The notes under the pieces were generated by a model that had not been told where the DNA came from, made no database searches, and was given only the letters and a program-made list of their open reading frames with translations. From Cherax quadricarinatus (lineage: Eukaryota; Arthropoda; Malacostraca; Decapoda; Parastacidae): a DNA stretch of 64,000 nt. Where the stretch lies: assembly GCF_038502225.1 (NCBI RefSeq), contig NC_091322.1, positions 1,261,281 to 1,325,280 of the forward strand, read 5' to 3'. Positions 1 to 10,429 of this stretch are shown one piece after another; position 1 is the stretch's first letter; the number at the start of each line of letters is the position of its first letter. The position numbers and the translations under genes are program-made.

Positions 1-3000
1 GATGTAAGGCAGTAGTGGTGGTCTGGTGATGATGGAAGGCAGTAGTGGTGGTCTGGTGATGATGGAAGGCAGTAGCGGTGGTCTGGTGATGATGGAAGGT
101 AGTAGTGGTGGTCTGGTGATGACGGAAGGCAGTAGTGGTGGTCTGGTGATGACGGAAGGCAGTAGTGGTGGTCTGGTGATGATGGAAGGCAGTAGTGGTG
201 GTCTGGTGATGATGGAAGGCAGTACTGGTGGTCTGGTGATGATGGAAGGCAGTAGTGGTGGTCTGGTGATGATGGAAGGCAGTAGTGGTGGTCTGGTGAT
301 GACGGAAGGCAGTAGTGGTGGTCTGGTGATGACGGAAGGCAGTAGTGGTGGTCTGGTGATGATGTAAGGCAGTAGTGGTGGTCTGGTGATGATGGAAGGC
401 AGTAGTGGTGGTCTGGTGATGATGGAAGGCAGTAGTGGTGGTCTGGTGATGATGGAAGGCAGTAGTGGTGGTCTGGTGATGATGTAAGGCAGTAGTGGTG
501 GTCTGGTGATGATGGAAGGCAGTAGTGGTGGTCTGGTGATGATGGAAGGCAGTAGTGGTGGTCTGGTGATGATGGAAGGCAGTAGTGGTGGTCTGGTGAT
601 GACGGACGGCAGTAGCGGTGGTCTGGTGATGACGGAAGGCAGTAGTGGTGGTCTGGTGATGATGGAAGGCAGTAGTGGTGGTCTGGTGATGATGGAAGGC
701 AGTAGTGGTGGTCTGGTGATGACGGAAGGCAGTAGTGGTGGTCTGGTGATGACGGAAGGCAGTAGTGGTGGTGTGGTGATGACGGAAGGCAGTAGTGGTG
801 GTCTGGTGATGATGTAAGGCAGTAGTGGTGGTCTGGTGATGATGGAAGGCAGTAGTGGTGGTCTGGTGATGACGGAAGGCAGTAGTGGTGGTCTGGTGAT
901 GACGGAAGGCAGTAGTGGTGGTCTGGTGATGACGGAAGGCAGTAGTGGTGGTCTGGTGATGATGGAAGGCAGTAGTGGTGGTCTGGTGATGATGTAAGGC
1001 AGTAGTGGTGGTCTGGTGATGACGGAAGGCAGTAGTGGTGGTCTGGTGATGACGGAAGGCAGTAGTGGTGGTCTGGTGATGATGTAAGGCAGTAGTGGTG
1101 GTCTGGTGATGATGGAAGGCAGTAGTGGTGGTCTGGTGATGATGGAAGGCAGTAGTGGTGGTCTGGTGATGATGGAAGGCAGTAGTGGTGGTCTGGTGAT
1201 GACGGAAGGCAGTAGTGGTGGTCTGGTGGTGATGGAAGGCAGTAGTGGCGGTCTGGTGATGACGGAAGGCAGTAGTGGTGGTCTGGTGATGACGGAAGGC
1301 AGTAGTGGTGGTCTGGTGATGATGGAAGGCAGTAGTGGTGGTCTGGTGATGATGGAAGGCAGTAGTGGTGGTCTGGTGATGATGGAAGGCAGTAGTGGTG
1401 GTCTGGTGATGACGGAAGGCAGTAGTGGTGGTCTGGTGATGACGGAAGGCAGTAGTGGTGGTCTGGTGATGATGGAAGGCAGTAGTGGTGGTCTGGTGAT
1501 GACGGAAGGCAGTAGTGGTGGTCTGGTGATGACGGAAGGCAGTAGTGGTGGTCTGGTGATGATGGAAGGCAGTAGTGGTGGTCTGGTGATGATGGAAGGC
1601 AGTAGTGGTGGTCTGGTGATGATGGAAGGCAGTAGTGGTGGTCTGGTGATGATGGAAGGCAGTAGTGGTGGTCTGGTGATGATGGAAGGCAGTAGTGGTG
1701 GTCTGGTGATGATGGAAGGCAGTAGTGGTGGTCTGGTGATGATGGAAGGCAGTAGTGGTGGTCTGGTGATGATGGAAGGCAGTAGTGGTGGTCTGGTGAT
1801 GATGGAAGGCAGTAGTGGTGGTCTGGTGATGATAGAAGGCAGTAGTGGTGGTCTGGTGATGATGGAAGGCAGTAGTGGTGGTCTGGTGATGATGGAAGGC
1901 AGTAGTGGTGGTCTGGTGATGATGGAAGGCAGTAGTGGTGGTCTGGTGATGATGGAAGGCAGTAGTGGTGGTCTGGTGATGACGGAAGGCAGTAGTGGTG
2001 GTCTGGTGATGATGGAAGGCAGTAGTGGTGGTCTGGTGATGATGGAAGGCAGTAGTGGTGGTCTGGTGATGACGGAAGGCAGTAGTGGTGGTCTGGTGAT
2101 GATGGAAGGCAGTAGTGGTGGTCTGGTGATGACGGAAGGCAGTAGTGGTGGTCTGGTGATGACGGAAGGCAGTAGTGGTGGTCTGGTGATGATGGAAGGC
2201 AGTAGTGGTGGTCTGGTGATGATGGAAGGCAGTAGTGGTGGTCTGGTGATGACGGAAGGCAGTAGTGGTGGTCTGGTGATGATGGAAGGCAGTAGTGGTG
2301 GTCTGGTGATGATGGAAGGCAGTAGTGGTGGTCTGGTGATGACGGAAGGCAGTAGTGGTGGTCTAGTGATGACGGAAGGCAGTAGTGGTGGTCTGGTGAT
2401 GATGGAAGGCAGTAGTGGTGGTCTTGTGATGATGGAAGGCAGTAGTGGTGGTCTGGTGATGATGGAAGGCAGTAGTGGTGGTCTGGTGATGATGTAAGGC
2501 AGTAATGGTGGTCTGGTGATGATGGAAGGCAGTAGTGGTGGTCTGGTAATGATGGAAGGCAGTAGTGGTGGTCTGGTGATGATGGAAGGCAGTAGTGGTG
2601 GTCTGGTGATGATGGAAGGCAGTAGTGGTGGTCTGGTGATGATGGAAGGCAGTAGTGGTGGTCTGGTGATGATGGAAGGCAGTAGTGGTGGTCTGGTGAT
2701 GATGTAAGGTTGTAGTGGTGGTCTGGTGATGATGGAAGGCAGTAGTGGTGGTCTGGTGAAGATGGAAGGCAGTAGTGGTGGTCTGGTGATGATGGAAGGC
2801 AGTAGTGGTGGTCTGGTGATGATGGAAGGCAGTAGTGGTGGTCTGGTGAAGATGGAAAACAGTAGTGGTGGTCTGGTGATGATGTAAGGCAGTAGTGGTG
2901 GTCTGGTGATGACGGAAGGCAGTAGTGGTGGTCTGGTGATGACGGAAGGCAGTAGTGGTGGTCTGGTGATGACGGAAGGCAGTAGTGGTGGTCTGGTGAT

Positions 3001-3344
3001 GACGGAAGGCAGTAGTGGTGGTCTGGTGATGATGGAAGGCAGTAGTGGTGGTCTGGTGATGACGGAAGGCAGTAGTGGTGGTCTGGTGATGACGGAAGGC
3101 AGTAGTGGTGGTCTGGTGATGACGGAAGGCAGTAGTGGTGGTCTGGTGATGATGGAAGGCAGTAGTGGTGGTCTGGTGATGATGGAAGGCAGTAGTGGTG
3201 GTCTGGTGATGATGGAAGGCAGTAGTGGTGGTCTGGTGATGATGGAAGGCAGTAGTGGTGGTCTGGTGATGACAGAAGGCAGTAGTGGTGGTCTGGTGAT
3301 GATGGAAGGCAGTAGTGGTGGTCTGGTGATGACGGAAGGCAGTA
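1..3344. repeat. 30-bp minisatellite, about 111 copies
   Basis: Units contain ggcagtagtggtggtctggt plus the decamer gatgayggaa. The register never shifts over 3.3 kb, so there are no visible indels. The array runs off the left edge and ends in a broken unit near 3344. Thirty bases is ten codons, so it reads as EGSSGGLVMM repeats on + and as HHQTTTTAF-type repeats on -. Stop codons in scattered units (gatgtaagg) and the lack of any signal or flanking exon argue against coding. The main variant is acgg versus atgg, a CpG/TpG difference. Confidence 0.97.
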
Positions 3345-3394
3345 TTGTTACACAGAGGAAAGTGTAAAGGAACCAAGACTTTAGCAAGACTTCT

Positions 3395-3545
3395 TCATAC
3401 ATAAGAATTACCAACTGACCACTGACTGCCTTGAACTTGATAAGTTTAGGTCAGTTCCTGATCAGCGAGGCTATGGTGCATGTGTGTGGTGAGCAACAAC
3501 AGCCTGGGTTGATCAGGCCATCAACCAGGAAGCCATGTCTATGAC
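3395..3545 (+). mobile_element. LINE 3'-end remnant (LINE B-like)
   Basis: Around 3435-3530 the + strand reads LDKFRSVPDQRGYGACVW, a stop, then ATTAWVDQAINQEAM. This matches the C-terminal block found in better copies here (ELDRYLKSVPDQPGCGSYVG, then SSNSLVDQALIHREAW). It is a short decayed 3' end of a non-LTR retrotransposon lying immediately right of the 30-bp array. No intact reading frame remains. Confidence 0.6.
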
Positions 3546-3949
3546 AGCTTAGGTAACATGGAGTCTTGAGAAGGCTTTCCTAGTTTAGATTTTACTACCG
3601 AAGCTGCTAATTCATTGTTTGAGCCTGTATGGAACCAGTGGACGGCAGCACAGGAACCTGTGGATACACAACAGATCTAGCAGCTAGGTTGCTTAAGGGT
3701 TAACAGGAGTACATTTAGATACGTATGTACAATTTATGTTTGGTTCGTTGTAAGCAAATTTAAGATTTAATATGTGTTGTATGTTATTTTCATTAATAAG
3801 ATACCTTGACATTACATAAGTTACTATATTATCAGGTAATTCCTACAAAAATGTAGAACACTTAGGCATGAGAGCAGATATCTTCGTGATCCCTCGTGTT
3901 TGACTCAACATCTAGAAAAATTCTATGCAGATTAAAGGACATAGAAACC
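3546..3949. other. Unassigned AT-rich sequence
   Basis: No open frame, RNA gene or repeat was recognised between the LINE remnant and the tail repeats. Part of it may be further decayed LINE 3' UTR. Confidence 0.4.
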
Positions 3950-4040
3950 TGGGCCGAGGGGGCTTTGACCCCCGGAACGTCCTCCAGGGGGTGTTGATCC
4001 CCGGGAATGCCCTCCAGGGGGCGTTGACCCCCCGGAACAC
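3950..4040 (+). repeat. Three tandem copies of a LINE B tail segment
   Basis: A block of about 30 bp of the form gggggcgttgaccccc, ggaa, cctcca is repeated three times with small differences. The same segment occurs once at the 3' end of LINE B copies, for example near 54900 and 24385. Only the tail is present, without coding sequence, so this looks like a tail that has begun to amplify in tandem. Confidence 0.7.
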
Positions 4041-4212
4041 TGAAAAACTGAAAAGACGAACTGAAAAGATTCAACATTGTTACATTTTAATTTATTACTA
4101 AGCTAACGCCGGCGCTGTCTGCCTACACACTGTACTTAAATCATTTGCCAAATAACATTTTATAAATACTCTCTACTGTTTTGTTTTGGTTCCTCCATAA
4201 GAGCACTATACT

Positions 4213-4478
4213 GTAATAATAATATTATTTTTACTTCTACAAGTACATGTACAAGGTATACAGTCCTAGTTGACATCAATGACATATTACTATATAGAAA
4301 GCCACTTGTTATGCAGAGCATTTCCCGCAAACAAGTCAGTTTCGTCCCCAGTATGCGACCCACACCAGTCGACTGACACCCAGGTGTCTTAAGGAAACAC
4401 GTCCTAATGTTTCCACCCGTACCGGGGATCGACCCCCGAACCTCAGTGTGTGAGCTGAGTGCGCTAGCACTCTCTTTT
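4213..4478 (-). mobile_element. tRNA-derived SINE with (ATT)n tail
   Basis: Read on the - strand, the head (about 4478-4410) carries a tRNA-like region with gctagcgcactcagctcaca and a B-box-like ggtcgatcccc. A body of about 180 bp follows, and a short ATT-rich tail ends it at 4213-4232. A split pol III promoter head, a unique body and a simple 3' tail define a tRNA-derived SINE. The layout resembles a family I recall from decapod genomes, but I could not confirm the name. No clear TSD was found. Confidence 0.7.
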
Positions 4479-4662
4479 AAGCTTTAAAGGTATTGTATTT
4501 AATGCCACTTATGTGATTTCTTTTTTTTTCTAAGTACGTAATTTATTTGGGTGGAGTTTATCTCAGTTCATTTTTTCTTAGTGTTATGTCCAATGTTACA
4601 CTTTTAACCTACTTTCATGTATGCATGTTTGTTATATAAATTAGACTGTCTTTAATGTCTTT
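4479..4662. other. AT-rich spacer
   Basis: No gene, RNA or repeat was recognised. It contains T runs and ends where the 38-bp array starts. Confidence 0.4.
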
Positions 4663-4935
4663 TAAAATGTTAATTATGGTGTATTATGTCGTGTTAGTCT
4701 TAAAATGTTAATTATGGTGTATTATGTCGTGTTAGTCTTAAAATGTTAATTATGGTGTATTATGTCGTGTTAGTCTTAAAACGTTAATTATGGTGTATTA
4801 TGTCGTGTTAGTCTTAAAACGTTAATTATGGTGTATTATGTCGTGTTAGTCTTAAAATGTTAATTATGGTGTATTATGTCGTGTTAGTCTTAAAATGTTA
4901 ATTATTGTGTATTATGTGGTGTTAGTGTTAGTTTT
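4663..4935. repeat. 38-bp tandem repeat, 7 copies
   Basis: Units start with ttaattatggtgtattatgt and recur exactly every 38 bp (4670, 4708, 4746, 4784, 4822, 4860, 4898). The last unit has several substitutions. Two units carry aaacg in place of aaatg. AT-rich and non-coding. Confidence 0.95.
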
Positions 4936-5061
4936 TAGCGTATATGAAATACTCTGCCTTGCATGAGAGTTCTTCTCATACACTCTTCTGAAAACTGTTT
5001 TGTGGAGCAAACTATTTATTTAAATATGTTATTATACTATCTCTGTATTGCTTGATAAGTG

Positions 5062-7636
5062 AACATGCAAGCTCTCTGGGGAGGAAGTAGACATGCAAGC
5101 TCTCTGGGGAGGAAGTAGACATGCAAGCTCTCTGGGGAGGAAGTAGACATGCAAGCTCTCTGGGGAGGAAGTAGACATGCAAGCTGTCTGGGGAGGAAGT
5201 AGACATGCAAGCTCTCTGGGGAGGAAGTAGACATGCAAGCTCTCTGGGGAGGAAGTAGACATGCAAGCTCTCTGGGGAGGAAGTAGACATGCAAGCTCTC
5301 TGGGGAGGAAGTAGACATGCAAGCTCTCTGGGGAGGAAGTAGACATGCAAGCTCTCTGGGGAGGAAGTAGACATGCAAGCTCTCTGGGGAGGAAGTAGAC
5401 ATGCAAGCTCTCTGGGGAGGAAGTAGACATGCAAGCTCTCTGGGGAGGAAGTAGACATGCAAGCTCTCTGGGGAGGAAGTAGACATGCAAGCTCTCTGGG
5501 GAGGAAGTAGACATGCAAGCTCTCTGGGGAGGAAGTAGACATGCAAGCTCTCTGGGGAGGAAGTAGACATGCAAGCTCTCTGGGGAGGAAGTAGACATGC
5601 AAGCTCTCTGGGGAGGAAGTAGACATGCAAGCTCTCTGGGGAGGAAGTAGACATGCAAGCTCTCTGGGGAAGAAGTAGACATGCAAGCTCTCTGGGGAGG
5701 AAGTAGACATGCAAGCTCTCTGGGGAGGAAGTAGACATGCAAGCTCTCTGGGGAGGAAGTAGACATGCAAGCTGTCTGCAGAGGAAGTAGACATGCAAGC
5801 TGTCTGCAGAGGAAGTAGACATGCAAGCTGTCTGCAGAGGAAGTAGACATGCAAGCTGTCTGCAGAGGAAGTAGACATGCAAGCTGTCTGCAGAGGAAGT
5901 AGACATGCAAGCTGTCTGCAGAGGAAGTAGACATGCAAGCTGTCTGCAGAGGAAGTAGACATGCAAGCTGTCTGCAGAGGAAGTAGACATGCAAGCTGTC
6001 TGCAGAGGAAGTAGACATGCAAGCTGTCTGCAGAGGAAGTAGACATGCAAGCTGTCTGCAGAGGAAGTAGACATGCAAGCTGTCTGCAGAGGAAGTAGAC
6101 ATGCAAGCTGTCTGCAGAGGAAGTAGACATGCAAGCTGTCTGCAGAGGAAGTAGACATGCAAGCTGTCTGCAGAGGAAGTAGACATGCAAGCTGTCTGCA
6201 GAGGAAGTAGACATGCAAGCTGTCTGCAGAGGAAGTAGACATGCAAGCTGTCTGCAGAGGAAGTAGACATGCAAGCTGTCTGCAGAGGAAGTAGACATGC
6301 AAGCTGTCTGCAGAGGAAGTAGACATGCAAGCTGTCTGCAGAGGAAGTAGACATGCAAGCTGTCTGCAGAGGAAGTAGACATGCAAGCTGTCTGCAGAGG
6401 AAGTAGACATGCAAGCTGTCTGCAGAGGAAGTAGACATGCAAGCTGTCTGCAGAGGAAGTAGACATGCAAGCTGTCTGCAGAGGAAGTAGACATGCAAGC
6501 TGTCTGCAGAGGAAGTAGACATGCAAGCTGTCTGCAGAGGAAGTAGACATGCAAGCTGTCTGCAGAGGAAGTAGACATGCAAGCTGTCTGCAGAGGAAGT
6601 AGACATGCAAGCTGTCTGCAGAGGAAGTAGACATGCAAGCTGTCTGCAGAGGACGTAGACATGCAAGCTGTGTGCAGAGGAAGTAGACATGTGCTGCAGA
6701 GGAAGTAGACATGCAAGCTGTCTGCAGAGGAAGTAGACATGCAAGCTGTCTGCAGAGGAAGTAGACATGCAAGCTGTCTGCAGAGGAAGTAGACATGCAA
6801 GCTGTCTGCAGAGGAAGTAGACATGCAAGCTGTCTGCAGAGGAAGTAGACATGCAAGCTGTCTGCAGAGGAAGTAGACATGCAAGCTGTCTGCAGAGGAA
6901 GTAGACATGCAAGCTGTCTGCAGAGGAAGTAGACATGCAGGCTGTCTGCAGAGGAAGTAGACATGCAAGCTGTCTGCAGAGGGAGTGGACATGCAAGCTG
7001 TCTGCAGAGGAAGTAGACATGCAAGCTGTCTGCAGAGGAAGTAGACATGCAAGCTGTCTGCAGAGGGAGTGGACATGCAAGCTGTCTGCAGAGGGAGTGG
7101 ACATGCAAGCTGTCTGGAGAGGGAGTGGACATGCAAGCTGTCTGGAAAGGGAGTGGACATGCAAGCTGTCTGCAGAGGGAGTGGACATGCAAGCTGTCTG
7201 GAAAGGGAGTGGACATGCAAGCTGTCTGGAGAGGGAGTGGACATGCAAGCTGTCTGGAGAGGGAGTGGACATGCAAGCAGTCTGGAAAGGGAGTGGACAT
7301 GCAAGCAGTCTGGAAAGGGAGTGGACATGCAAGCTGTTTGCAGAGAGAGTGGACATGCAAGCTGTCTGGAAAGGGAGTTTACATGCAAGCTGTCTGGAGA
7401 GGGAGTGGACATGCAAGCTGTCTGGAAAGGGAGTGGACATGCAAGCTGTTTGCAGAGGGAGTGGACATGCAAGCTGTCTGGAGAGGGAGTGGACATGCAA
7501 GCTGTCTGGAAAGGGAGTGGACATGCAAGCTGTCTGCAGAGGGAGTGGACATGCAAGCAGTCTGGAGAGGGAGTGGACATGCAAGCAGTCTGGAGAGGGA
7601 GTGGCCATGTAAGCAGTCTGGAGAGGGAGTGGACAT
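5062..7636. repeat. 28-bp minisatellite, left part (about 92 copies)
   Basis: Units begin agacatgcaagct and fall into blocks. About 5062-5760 has ctctggggaggaagt, about 5766-7060 has gtctgcagaggaagt, and about 7060 onward is a mixture with gtctggagagggagtgg. One short unit lies near 6687-6708. Because 28 is not a multiple of 3, all three - frames stay open for about 800 codons with a 28-residue period. That openness is a by-product of homogeneity, not evidence of a gene. The array continues at 8267 after a LINE insertion. Confidence 0.97.
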
Positions 7637-8267
7637 ACCTGGAGGTTACCTGGAGGTTATTCCGGGGATCAACGCCCCCGCGGCCCGGTCCATGACCAGG
7701 CCTCCCGATGGATCAGGGCCTGATCAACTAGGCTGTTACTGCTGGCCGCACGCAGTCCGACGTACGAGCCACAGCCCGGCTGATCCGGCACTGACTTTAG
7801 GTATCTGTCCAGCTCTCTCTTGAAGGCAGCCAGGGGTTTATTGGCAATTCCCCTAATGCTTGATGGGAGGCTGTTGAACAGTTTTGGGCCCCGGACACTT
7901 ATGGTGTTTTCTCTTAGTGTACCAATGGCGCCCCTACTTTTTATTGGGGGCATTTTGCATCGCCTGCCCAGTCTTTTACTTTCGTAGGGAGTGATTTCTG
8001 TGTGCAGATTTGGGACCATTCCTTCCAAGATTTTCGAAGTGTAGATTATGATATATCTCTCCCTCCTGCGTTCCAACGAGTACAAGTCAAGTGCTTCCAA
8101 GCGTTCCCAGTAGTTAAGGTGCTTGACAGAACTTATACGTGCAGTAAAGGATCTCTGTACACTCTCTAGATCTGCGATTTCACCTGCTTTGTATGGAGAT
8201 GTTAATGTACAGCAGTATTCCAGCCTAGAGAGAACAAGTGATTTGAAAAGGATCATCATGGGCTTGG
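7637..8267 (-). mobile_element. 5'-truncated LINE B inserted in the 28-bp array
   Basis: On the - strand the element encodes the RT C-terminal region: AKPMMILFKSLVLSRLEYCC, then LNYWERLEALDLYSLERRRE, then the end SWTGPRGR. A tail with two copies of a cctccaggt motif abuts array sequence at 7636/7637. The array unit is split as ggacat | gcaagcag, with no TSD visible. The truncated 5' junction has a gca microhomology at 8267-8269. Truncation and microhomology fit target-primed reverse transcription. It is nearly identical to the copy at 44255-44880. No catalytic RT core or endonuclease is present. Confidence 0.9.
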
Positions 8268-8683
8268 CAAGCAGTCTGGAGAGGGATTGGACATGCAAGC
8301 AGTCTGGAGAGGGAGTGGACATGCAAGCAGTCTGGAGAAGGAATGGACATGCAAGCAGTCTGGAGAGGGAGTGGACATGCAAGCAGTCTGGAGAGGGAGT
8401 GGACATGCAAGCTGTCTGGAGAGGGAGTGGACATGCAAGCTGTCTGGAAAGGGAGTGGACATGCAAGCTGTCTGGAGAGGGAGTGGACATGCAAGCAGTC
8501 TGGAGAGGGAGTGGCCATGTAAGCAGTCTGGAGAGGGAGTGGACATGCAAGCAGTCTGGAGAGGGAGTGGACATGCAAGCAGTCTGGAGAGGGAGTGGAC
8601 ATGCAAGCAGTCTGGAGAGGGAGTGGACATGCAAGCAGTCTGGAGAGGGAGTGGACATGCAAGCAGTCTGGAGAGGGAGTGGA
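8267..8683. repeat. 28-bp minisatellite, right part (about 15 copies)
   Basis: Continuation of the array after the LINE insertion. Units are mainly agcagtctggagagggagtg, matching the mixed subtype just left of the insertion. This shows the LINE landed in an existing array. Confidence 0.95.
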
Positions 8684-8769
8684 AGGAAAAACTCCTAGCT
8701 ATTAATAAATGACAGCCGCTGTGGCAGGGCCAATGGAAGAAAAACTGTGAACATTTCCATTACATTCTG

Positions 8770-9065
8770 AACATTTGTCAAATATAAGGAGGGACGGGAA
8801 GGGGGGGGGATGAAAGGGAGGTAAGGAAGGGAGTGGGTGGAAGGTTACCGATAAAGAGGGTGGGGAGGGGCAGTGGGTGAATGATGGAGGGTTGCTCTGA
8901 AAAAGGGAGGTACGAGGGGTTTTGGATGATGGTTGGTGGGTATTGGGATGTGGGAAGGTGGGATGGGGTGGGCTAGTGGTGATGGAAGGTAGCTTCTTGG
9001 GTGGGAGGGCATTAGGTGTCTGTGCAGGGGATTGGGTTGATGGGGGAGAGGGATGAGATGGATAA
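8770..9065. repeat. G-rich, purine-biased low-complexity tract
   Basis: The + strand is dominated by G and A with many GGG runs, including a run of nine G near 8803. The complementary strand gives proline- and serine-rich open frames, which are compositional artefacts. G-quadruplex formation on + is plausible but not tested. Confidence 0.7.
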
Positions 9066-9183
9066 GGATCAGTTGGTAGTGTGATGGTACCATCCCCTCC
9101 CATCCCTTCCACCCTCCCAGTGGTCAAGTAACTCGCAGCTTCATAATTAAGTGGCACGTTAGTTCATCAGTTTTCTAATAATG

Positions 9184-9432
9184 TTATTTTTCACCTATTA
9201 TCTACCTTGTTCATAATTACTATCACATTTGTTTTGTCTGTTTCGTAAGGTGAAGTTTAGCATCTTTCCCTAATTCATGGTATAACTTAACAAATTTTTG
9301 AGGACAATTGTCCTCAAAGATTTGTTATGTTTTACCATGAATTAAAGAAAGATCCTGGACTTCACCTTAGGAAAACAGACAAAGCAAATGTGATAGTAAT
9401 TATGAACAAGGTAGATTATAGGTGAAAAATAA
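9184..9432. mobile_element. Inverted-repeat Penelope-like (PLE) RT fragment
   Basis: Two arms of about 124 bp face each other around a perfect 14-bp centre, aggacaattgtcct, at 9301-9314. The outer ends are ttatttttcacc (9184) and its complement ending at 9432. The right arm reads on + as FYHELKKDPGLHLRKTDKAN and then VIVIMNKVDYR before a stop. This resembles the conserved N-terminal RT segment of Penelope-like elements (ADKGNxVVIMDKxDY type). The left arm encodes a frameshifted version on -. The assignment rests on this short motif, so it is moderate. Confidence 0.55.
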
Positions 9433-9690
9433 ACGTGATGTTAGGAGACAGGGAAACTGAGGCGCCTCTTTAGGCCTGTTGATGTTTGTTGCGCCGGTCA
9501 AACAAACCAAATTTTCTTAGAAATAATTTAAGATATTTTTCTTATGCAACTTGGACCACTGCCTTCCGCGTTTCCTGATCAGCCAGGTTGTGATGATTTT
9601 ATTTTACAGGCTAGGAGCTGTTATCATGAAGCTGTTGGTTTATTAAATAAAACAGCACCATTGGAAATAAGTCACTTGTCTGACTTTTTT
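9433..9690. other. Unassigned sequence with a possible LINE trace
   Basis: The segment tttcctgatcagccaggttg near 9566 resembles the VPDQPGC codons of LINE 3' ends, but nothing around it can be aligned by eye. The first 50 bases may continue the Penelope-like fragment. Confidence 0.3.
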
Positions 9691-9761
9691 TGGGGTTATC
9701 CTGGGTAATTTACACATATGGTACTTATACAAAACACTCACAAACAGGTGATCTTAACAAT

Positions 9762-9984
9762 GCAAGACAAGCCACGGAGGGTGGAAATCTTAAGCTCATA
9801 TACTTTCACACTTCTCAGTGCCTGGCACCTGGCGGGTGCCACTCACGCTACCATACTCTGAAAAAACCTCCCCTCATTTCTCCTGTTGCTACCCTTGCAA
9901 CATTGCACAGCTCCTGATGACGCACCTAAAAATATGAAAGTACTTGAACTTAAGATTCCCCCCCTCCTCCGTGGCTTGTCTTGC
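9762..9984. mobile_element. Foldback (MITE-like) element, about 223 bp
   Basis: The left end gcaagacaagccacgg is repeated inverted at the right end (ccgtggcttgtcttgc, ending 9984). Complementarity continues inward through aatcttaagctca / tgaacttaagatt and actttca / tgaaagt. The middle holds a ggcacctggcgggtgcc hairpin. Related tatggtacttat sequences flank both ends. It is a non-autonomous terminal-inverted-repeat element. No transposase is present and the superfamily is unknown. Confidence 0.75.
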
Positions 9985-10320
9985 ATATGGTACTTATGTA
10001 TAATAATTTGTGTAACTGTGTTTATGTGTACGTGTACCTAAATAATCTTACTTAGTCTAGAGTCACAGTTCTTGGCTGGCACCAACCTCTCTAGCGGTAG
10101 CTCTGAAAATAATTTGGTCAGTTACGTGAGTGGGTGTGAGTTAGACCTTCCTAGCATGGACCAATAGGCCTGATGCAGTGCTCCTCCTTTTCTTATGTCC
10201 TTAATTAAGGAAAGATATTTGTATTTTTATCATAATTTATCTTTCTCTTTTGCTTAACTGGCAGAGTGCTGTGCTCTGACGACCATCACATCACAGGTTC
10301 CAATCCTGACATGTCCTTTG
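9985..10320. other. Unassigned sequence
   Basis: No open frame, RNA gene or clear repeat was recognised. A decayed retroelement is possible. Confidence 0.35.
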
Positions 10321-10324
10321 ACGA

Positions 10325-10395
10325 GTGCGCACGTGCATGCTTACGCACACATACGTACACACACGCACGTGCATGTATGCATACATGCATGTTAC
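10325..10395. repeat. Alternating purine-pyrimidine tract
   Basis: Imperfect runs of ca, gc and tg steps such as cacgcacgtgcatgtatgca. This is the sequence class that can adopt Z-DNA. It is a degenerate microsatellite. Confidence 0.65.
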
Positions 10396-10429
10396 TAGGG
10401 TAATCAAGCAGGTGCAAAGTTTAGAAGTT

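Noticed and set aside
2363..3376. 337-codon His/Thr-rich - strand frame that could suggest a repetitive structural protein
   Set aside because: It is the 30-bp array. The only non-repeat part is about 14 residues at the start, and the frame ends at a single substitution within a unit.
3880..4077. 71-codon - strand frame
   Set aside because: Coincides with tandem LINE tail segments. No domain and no start context.
5012..7608. Open frames of 780-860 codons in all three - frames
   Set aside because: They translate a 28-bp tandem repeat. Openness in every frame with a 28-residue period is expected from identical units, and no unique N or C terminus, signal or intron structure supports a gene.
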